Below, piece by piece: positions 59,701-64,000 of a stretch of 64,000 nt of DNA (position 1 is the first letter of the stretch; each line of letters opens with the position of its first letter). The position numbers were made by a program, and so were the translations under genes. Location of the stretch: assembly GCA_012845835.1 (NCBI GenBank), contig JABAKD010000027.1:7743364-7807363 (forward strand). The letters run 5' to 3'. The stretch comes from Undaria pinnatifida (taxonomy: Eukaryota; Sar; Phaeophyceae; Laminariales; Alariaceae). Under the pieces are notes generated by a model. That model ran no database searches, was not told the origin of the DNA, and saw only the letters and a program-made list of their open reading frames with translations.

Positions 59701-60017
59701 AGGGGGGTGAGGGAGGTTTAGGACGATTCGTTGGTGTCTTCGTCAGTAAATGTTGTGGCTTGTACAGACCACTCCACCAGTACGGCAGAGGAACGAGAAA
59801 AACTGTCGCTACCACAAGTTGGCTACCATGATGGCAGTAATTGATATAATCATACCATTGTTTCTGTACTCGTGGCGTGTACGTACTGCTGCTGTAGTGT
59901 ACAGCTTACCTCTCGTGGACGGAGCGACCCTGGAGCGCGGACGAACAGTATCGTGTGCAAGAGGCACTGCAGAGCATCTCGGACGTAGTACTCGTGGAGC
60001 TCCTGTGGAGTTGGCAT
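50788..60017 (-). CDS. ATG101: Autophagy-related protein 101
   Basis: ATG101 is the HORMA-fold partner of ATG13 in the ATG1/ULK autophagy-initiation complex. Minus-strand exons that join in phase: 60017-59910, 59524-59462, 59177-59082, 51805-51691 and 50999-50788. They read MPTPQELHEYYVRDALQCL then LLHTILFVRAPGSLRPRE; SHCENFGLSFARCG; VDGALEGFWRSLRP with WIATSFFMRR; VKKSFGLFLKEEKVVWEHW; and NAVDLLQSRMLDILGNVNSC with IDHVPPVGTEYEFE. Order and spacing follow plant ATG101 (FGLSFARCG against the family's F-ITYVQCG, WEHW against WEQW, DHVPP against DHIPP). The fourth exon ends in phase 1 and the fifth restores it. The start ATG is my choice; a short extra N-terminal exon ending at the acceptor at 60003 is possible. 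The C-terminus either reads through to TGA at 50788 or splices at GAG|GTGAGA (50871). About 200 aa, near the family size. Confidence 0.88.
52060..52225 (+). mobile_element. Element with repeated TAGTGCCGGTT words, intronic copy
   Basis: TATAGTGCCGGTTGAATAGTG..., then CAGTGCCGGTGAAATCGCTT followed by GGCAC. It has the same frame as 38430 and 63195, and as the AAGGCGGT element at 2988. Confidence 0.65.
52755..52870 (-). repeat. Partial copy of the AATACACTCCAGCTG element
   Basis: CGCGCGATCGGAGTATCACAC, GCTTGCAAAGATGAGTTTCG and the CAGCTGGAGTGTATTTT end are present. Confidence 0.85.
53300..54020 (+). repeat. Three spaced copies of an about 100-bp repeat
   Basis: Copies near 53320, 53725 and 53955 share CCCC-CACGGTGTGGAAACCCC and a pair of ATTGGCT boxes. 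Frames on the minus strand spanning them (HTVGGGF, STPWGAVW) are by-products. Confidence 0.7.
54021..55780. other. No gene recognised (within the ATG101 intron)
   Basis: AT-rich sequence with ATATTCGCATGATGATAGG-type fragments and no domain-bearing frame. Confidence 0.4.
55790..57260 (+). repeat. Nested duplications of an AATACACTCCAGCTG-type element
   Basis: A block at 55840-56215 (TCACCGGTTATTCGATTTAC, CTGTCAGATTTTGTCCCCCT, GTTGACCCTGATAGCTACAC, CAGCTGGAGTG) is repeated at 56880-57245 and in part at 56760-56870. Between them another unit of about 265 bp is tandemly repeated (about 56240-56460 and 56505-56725; CCTAGACCTAGCA, TATGCGACCTA). Confidence 0.92.
57450..57615 (+). repeat. Degenerate CCGAAA / TTTCGG array
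   Basis: GGGTCCGAAAATGAACG, GATCCGAAACTGG, TTTTCGGATG and TATCCGAAAATGG repeat in both orientations, in the style of the hAT-like arrays elsewhere. Confidence 0.4.
57834..57986 (+). CDS. Unrecognised protein-like ORF, probably decayed
   Basis: A 50-codon frame reads MGSDSNGDDYESLATLLAVA and ends in EDEDRQSLSATCHSL. Directly after, in another frame from 57971, MPFFMKEIDRSEAEHNPPHV follows. The two pieces may be one gene with a frameshift. No family is recognised. It lies inside the ATG101 intron on the opposite strand. Confidence 0.2.
   Translation: MGSDSNGDDYESLATLLAVAIAAFANNTHTTRTVVEDEDRQSLSATCHSL
58727..58990 (+). repeat. CTGT/CTGCCTGT-rich simple repeat
   Basis: Core (GTCT)n at 58821-58851, surrounded by imperfect GTCTGTCT/CTACCTGT units. 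Confidence 0.9.
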
Positions 60018-60064
60018 CAACAACGGGTAGGTGCATAGTACAGGGTCGAGGTCCCGTGTTTTAG

Positions 60065-60150
60065 GGCGGTACCCCCTTTAGAGCCCCCAAACCCCTTCCT
60101 TATACTAATTCCACGTAATTTGTCCCCAAACAACGGGGTTTCCAGTTGCG
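60065..60150 (+). repeat. Dispersed repeat, AGAGCCCCCAAACCCC family
   Basis: Same frame as 3468-3575 and 34925-35030. Confidence 0.8.
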
Positions 60151-61500
60151 GCGGGGCTCCAGTTTTTAGTGCAGTGAAAATCGCTTTTTTTGTCTCGCCC
60201 TTGTCTAATGATACAGACAACCGCACTGTCCCCGGATAGTTCAGCGCTATGGGCTATTGTATGACATTTTACGTTGTCTACAGCAGTAGATCCCAAAGGT
60301 TTGGGGTCCCACTTCAGTGTGGTATAGTCATCTGCCAAGACAGGGACTACAAAACAACACGGCGGTAAAAACAAGGTACGAAGTATCGTACAACATGCAA
60401 AGGCGCAAAGGCTTTACTTTAAGTGACGTCTTCGTACGACAAGTCGCGAGAAGCAGCAACGTCCAACTAACTGCTGTGACGTGCTTTGATCTTGTTCGTG
60501 TGCAAATAAAACGGGAGAGCGCTTACGTTTCTACCCGTACGCAGCTCACGCGCCAAAGCAGTAGTAGCTGCTGTTCTTGTACACCAGTTGACACCACGTA
60601 CGTACAGCAGTCAGTCTAGACTCTAGACTTACCCGGTACAGCAGTACCAGGTACTCGTCGGTAGCAGTTGGTTGACGTTGATACGTTGATTCACGGATCA
60701 TACGAGTGTGAAAGTAGCAGCAAACCAGCGAAGCGAGAAGAAAAAATCAGAAAACAGAAAACTGCGACCAAAAAACCGCATCGAAACAGCATACGAATAT
60801 CGCCGCTGCCGCCGCTGCCGCCGTTTTTTCCTGCGTCTGTGATCTGCGCTTAAACAGCACCAAGAGAAGTGCGTGGCACGCACGAGCAGAGTGGCCGTCA
60901 ACACGCATTTGGTTCCACTACGGACGCGCACTGGACGAGGGGTGAAGACGAAACGTAAGCGAACAACACGTTGCAAAGGGAGAAACTTTAATATTTAGAC
61001 ATTTCGGAAGGGCTCCAAAACTACAACGAGCCTAAAAGCACCAGATGCACCTAGCAGTCGAGAACTACTCGTTTTATTTACTTCGTGCATCGGTACCACC
61101 CACCAGCTCCTCTAGCACGTGCTCCTTGAGGTTCATCGTTGGGTCTCTGTTGTTTGATAAAACGGCGGCGACAACGACAAGAAAAGAGCGAAAAACTCAA
61201 TGAGGAGTTCAATATTAAGTACATGGATGTTTGCGCAGGGCATTTTCTTAAACATCCCTGGTTATGGTTTCGCCGAAAAAGAACAAAGAACCCAAAGAAC
61301 AACCACAACGACCATTTACCTGGTATTATAGACAGGTCCTGGATTGCATTGCATGTGTTGTTACACAACTACTGCTGTATTTTGCAAGCTTTGCATGTAG
61401 TGTTTGCGTTGGCCAGACTTCAAACCTCCCTCTACTGCTGCAGCTCTGTACAGCTCTGTGGTCTGCTGCACAGCCAGTAGTAGTGGATCGATACGAAAGG
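60151..61500. other. Intergenic region between ATG101 and the carrier gene
   Basis: The two genes diverge here, so this may hold both promoters. Clusters of TACAGCAGTA and TACCAGGTA (60279, 60638, 60645, 61317, 61366) occur. No gene is recognised. Confidence 0.4.
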
Positions 61501-61506
61501 TACAAG

Positions 61507-61674
61507 ATGTCTGTGGATGTGGAAGGAGCGGTCGCCGAGAACCACCTTCAACGGTACCCGAAGGACGATGCAGACAAGAAGGGGAAGGAAGTCGATATTG
61601 GCAGCTTCAGGGACATGGTTATTGACTTCGTCGCCGGATGCGTGTCGGGTTGCGCTGGGATCGTCGTTGGTCAG
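61507..61674 (+). CDS. First exon of a mitochondrial carrier (SLC25 family)
   Basis: The 56-codon exon starts MSVDVEGAVAENHLQ, is rich in charged residues, then reads FRDMVIDFVAGCVSGCAGIV and ends VGQ|GTATCG. The stretch DFVAG..SG.AGIVVGQ is the start of the first transmembrane helix of carriers. It should be followed by P-x-D-x-x-K at the next exon. The carnitine/acylcarnitine-like subgroup has this pattern (VVGQ/HPFDTVK), but one exon cannot fix the substrate. No exon starting with Pro-x-Asp is seen in the remaining 2.3 kb, so the gene runs past the window or is truncated. Confidence 0.72.
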
Positions 61675-62328
61675 GTATCGTCTGTCTGCAACAATGTTTG
61701 ACGATCGTTGTGCCAAGTTGCTAACCGCGTATCATGATGAAACAGTTTATTATCGCTCGTACGTTCCCTCTCCCTCATTCATTGTTGTGTTGTGTAATGG
61801 ATCGCTTCCTCCGGTGGGAAAGGATGCTTCCTCATACCCTGGTATGTATGTGCTACCTTCTCACGTACGCGTTCCGCAGCAGATACAACAGCAGCGTATG
61901 ACAGATGATGCGGGTGTGGGTGGGTATGTACGAGTACAAGGTTTCTGTGGCTGATTCCCTCGGTACACTCTGCACAACAGCAGTGATTATAAACTATTGT
62001 AAAAAATAAAAATACACTCCAGCTGTGAGATCGAAGATTTAGTCATTTTATAGCAACCACCTGTAATTCATATATGACAGAGAAAGGCGTGAATCAGCTG
62101 TGATTCAGCTGCTGAGAGCGCTTACGGTCGTGGCGGCGTGAGTAGGCACAATTCGATGCGGCGAGTCGATAAGGGAAGAAAATGATGAATTATTGTCGAG
62201 ATAAAATTGAAGGCACGTACCGTGGGGTGGGGAGGGCGGAGAAGGGCCCGCTATGTGACCCCGGATCTAAGTTACTACCGGGAGGGAGCGCGAGAGTACA
62301 TACGTAATGCGAGGAGAATAAACCCATA

Positions 62329-62344
62329 TATAGTCTAGACTATA
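62329..62344. repeat. Perfect palindrome TATAGTCTAGACTATA
   Basis: Related palindromes occur at 9536-9547, 10971-10980 and 11677-11694. Confidence 0.8.
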
Positions 62345-62526
62345 GACCTAATATATTGCAAGTACCAACAACACAGCTTGCAAAGATGAGTATTGACCTG
62401 AATTTCGTCGAATTAACGGACGTCCTTAAAAATATTTTTTATAACATGGGACGAGGGAAAAAAAAGGAGTAATCAGCGACCACGGCGGTATTACGGTATT
62501 ATTAACGTATGAACAGCAGTATTTAA

Positions 62527-62574
62527 TAGTAGTAGTGATAGAAGTAGTAGTAGTAGTAGTAGTAGCAGCAGTAA

Positions 62575-62637
<63 letters not shown>

Positions 62638-62641
62638 AAGT
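62527..62641 (+). repeat. (AGT)n microsatellite
   Basis: About 37 AGT units with a few GCA/ATA variants. From 62880 to 63120 a TCGTCTTAGATTCGTCTTGG-like motif repeats irregularly. Confidence 0.97.
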
Positions 62642-63194
62642 ATCGATAGTCCCGGTAGGTGGACCTACGCTTGGGACCTAGTCAGCCGCCATGATTTGCC
62701 TCTGGATACATTCATCAGCAACGAACGGCAGCAATTCCACGGTGAGGCTTGCTTGGTGATCAGCAACCACGGTTTCCTTGGTGCAGCAGCAGTAATCAGC
62801 AGCAACCACGTGACGAAGCAGACTTAGATTCATTTATTTCTTCAAAGAAAATATTGTAACGACGTCAGCTTTTATCTATTTATTTTTGGTACTCGTAGTA
62901 AATATAAATAAGACGTGCGAATTGCATTCGACATTCACTTTTTATACGTTAGAGTATCTTGCGTTCGTTCGTCTTAGCGCGTCTTAGATTCGTCTTATTA
63001 ATAGCACGTCTTTTTTAGATTCGCCTTGGCACGTCTTAGATTCGTCTTGGCAAGTCTTTGATTTGTCTCGGTGCGTCTTAGATTCGTGCTGGCGCATCTT
63101 GGATTCGTCTTGGGAAGTACCGAAAACAAGAAGAGGTGTATCGAAAACAACCAACAGATAGCACAGACATGCAGATACAGTACAAGTAGGGCGA

Positions 63195-63355
63195 CCTGTT
63201 TAGTGCCGGTTGATTAGTGCCAGGTGCCCGATATAGTGCCGGTAAAATCTCTGGACACAGGCGGCGCTCTCAATAGTGCCAAACCGGCACTAATGAGAGC
63301 ATGCCCGGTATAGTGCCGGTTCGGCACCGCTGTCACCCCCAATAGTGCCGGTTAC
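63195..63355 (+). mobile_element. Element with repeated TAGTGCCGGTT words
   Basis: Five direct and one inverted TAGTGCCGGTT words, including AGTGCCAAACCGGCACTA, a foldback. Same family as 38430 and 52060. Confidence 0.65.
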
Positions 63356-63467
63356 CCCGCACGCGCGAACACACATACACACACCAGGCAGAGAAGACAG
63401 ACTCCACACAGAGGATTAGGGCACACGTGCTGCTGCAGACCCGAACAGCCCTACGCAGGGGCGTACC

Positions 63468-63632
63468 ATGCCATGTGCGGAAGGTGAACTATGCGCTCAA
63501 CCAGACTCAACGCCGCAAGACCCTCATGGCCACGGCTGCCAGGAAGGATGTGGCGGGCGGCTGCACGGCATTTGCGGCAGCATCTTTGATGATAACGAAA
63601 ATCACCGCATCTGCAGCGCGTGCGTCGCCTAG
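63468..63632 (+). CDS. 54-aa Cys/His-rich ORF, possible transposon zinc finger
   Basis: ATG to TAG encodes Cys3, Cys9 and then HGHGCQEGCGGRLHGICG and NHRICSACVA. The Cys/His spacing (C-x3-C, H-x2-C, C-x2-C) suggests metal binding. The phrase RLHGICG with a following N-x-RIC-x2-C is the kind of zinc module found beside DDE transposases, but I cannot name a family. It lies just right of a TAGTGCCGGTT element. Flanking frames are open (63427-63690), so this may be a fragment of a larger gene or exon. Confidence 0.4.
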   Translation: MPCAEGELCAQPDSTPQDPHGHGCQEGCGGRLHGICGSIFDDNENHRICSACVA

Positions 63633-64000
63633 GCCGGCAAGCGCAAAGCGCCAGCAGCAGACAGCAGCTGTGGCAGTGATGATTGTTTGATTTTTTGCGG
63701 TGCGCTGCCTGTCGTGCTTCTCTTTTTTTTCTCTTTTTTTGGCCTTTTCTTGCAACATCGAAGCGGGCGCGCCAGGCAGACAGGATATAATTTGTCCCTA
63801 CGTAGTAAGGGCGGGGGTTACAGCTGTAATTGTAGTGTTTTTTTTTTTTTGTCTTCGGTGCGCTTTTTTTTTTGAGTTATTCTTCATTTTTATTCTGCAA
63901 CATCGAAGTACAGTACAGTTGGCAACGAGCAGTGATATTTTGTACGAACGAGAGCTTTACAAGCAGTTTGTGCCGTCACAGCTTACTCGAGTACATGACG
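63633..64000. other. No further gene recognised to the window end
   Basis: T-rich runs and TGCAACATCGAAG repeated at 63750 and 63897. Nothing else is seen. Confidence 0.4.

Overview
The window looks like nuclear DNA from an intron-rich eukaryote, most likely a brown alga or a related stramenopile (inference). The reasons are small exons with GT-AG introns, one GC-AG intron, low-complexity Gly/Ala/Ser-rich coding tracts, poly-G/poly-C runs, and a very high load of simple repeats, minisatellites and small non-autonomous transposons around a decayed Ty3/gypsy element. There are no operons or prokaryotic features.

Layout. 0.8-6.8 kb (+): C-terminal half of a lipin (phosphatidate phosphatase) in six exons. 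The usual DxDxT catalytic motif reads DIENT. 6.8-13.7 kb: tandem duplications and simple repeats, no convincing gene. 13.7-15.9 kb (+): a large low-complexity protein ending in an MDM2-type C2H2C4 RING finger, with two frame breaks at poly-G runs. 16-26 kb: duplications, a nested TIR element, palindromic MITEs and a 570-bp 9-mer satellite. 26.5-33.4 kb (-): a degenerate Ty3/gypsy element with protease, RT, RNase H, integrase and a chromodomain-like tail. Unusually, it has a NADAR (YbiA-like) domain upstream of the protease. 33.5-50 kb: dispersed repeats, a 900-bp higher-order minisatellite, hAT-like subterminal arrays and a large inverted repeat. 50.8-60.0 kb (-): the autophagy gene ATG101 in five recognisable exons, split by a 7.3-kb intron full of repeats. 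61.5 kb (+): first exon of a mitochondrial carrier. 63.5 kb (+): a 54-aa Cys/His-rich ORF, possibly transposon-derived.

The host genes are unrelated to one another: lipid metabolism, ubiquitin ligase, autophagy initiation and mitochondrial transport. The most interesting items are the retroelement NADAR domain, the altered lipin active site, the Leu replacing Trp at the ATG101 WF-finger position, and families of small elements whose frame is conserved while their repeated word changes. Two short words, TACCTGGTA and TACTGCTGTA, are also far more frequent than chance.
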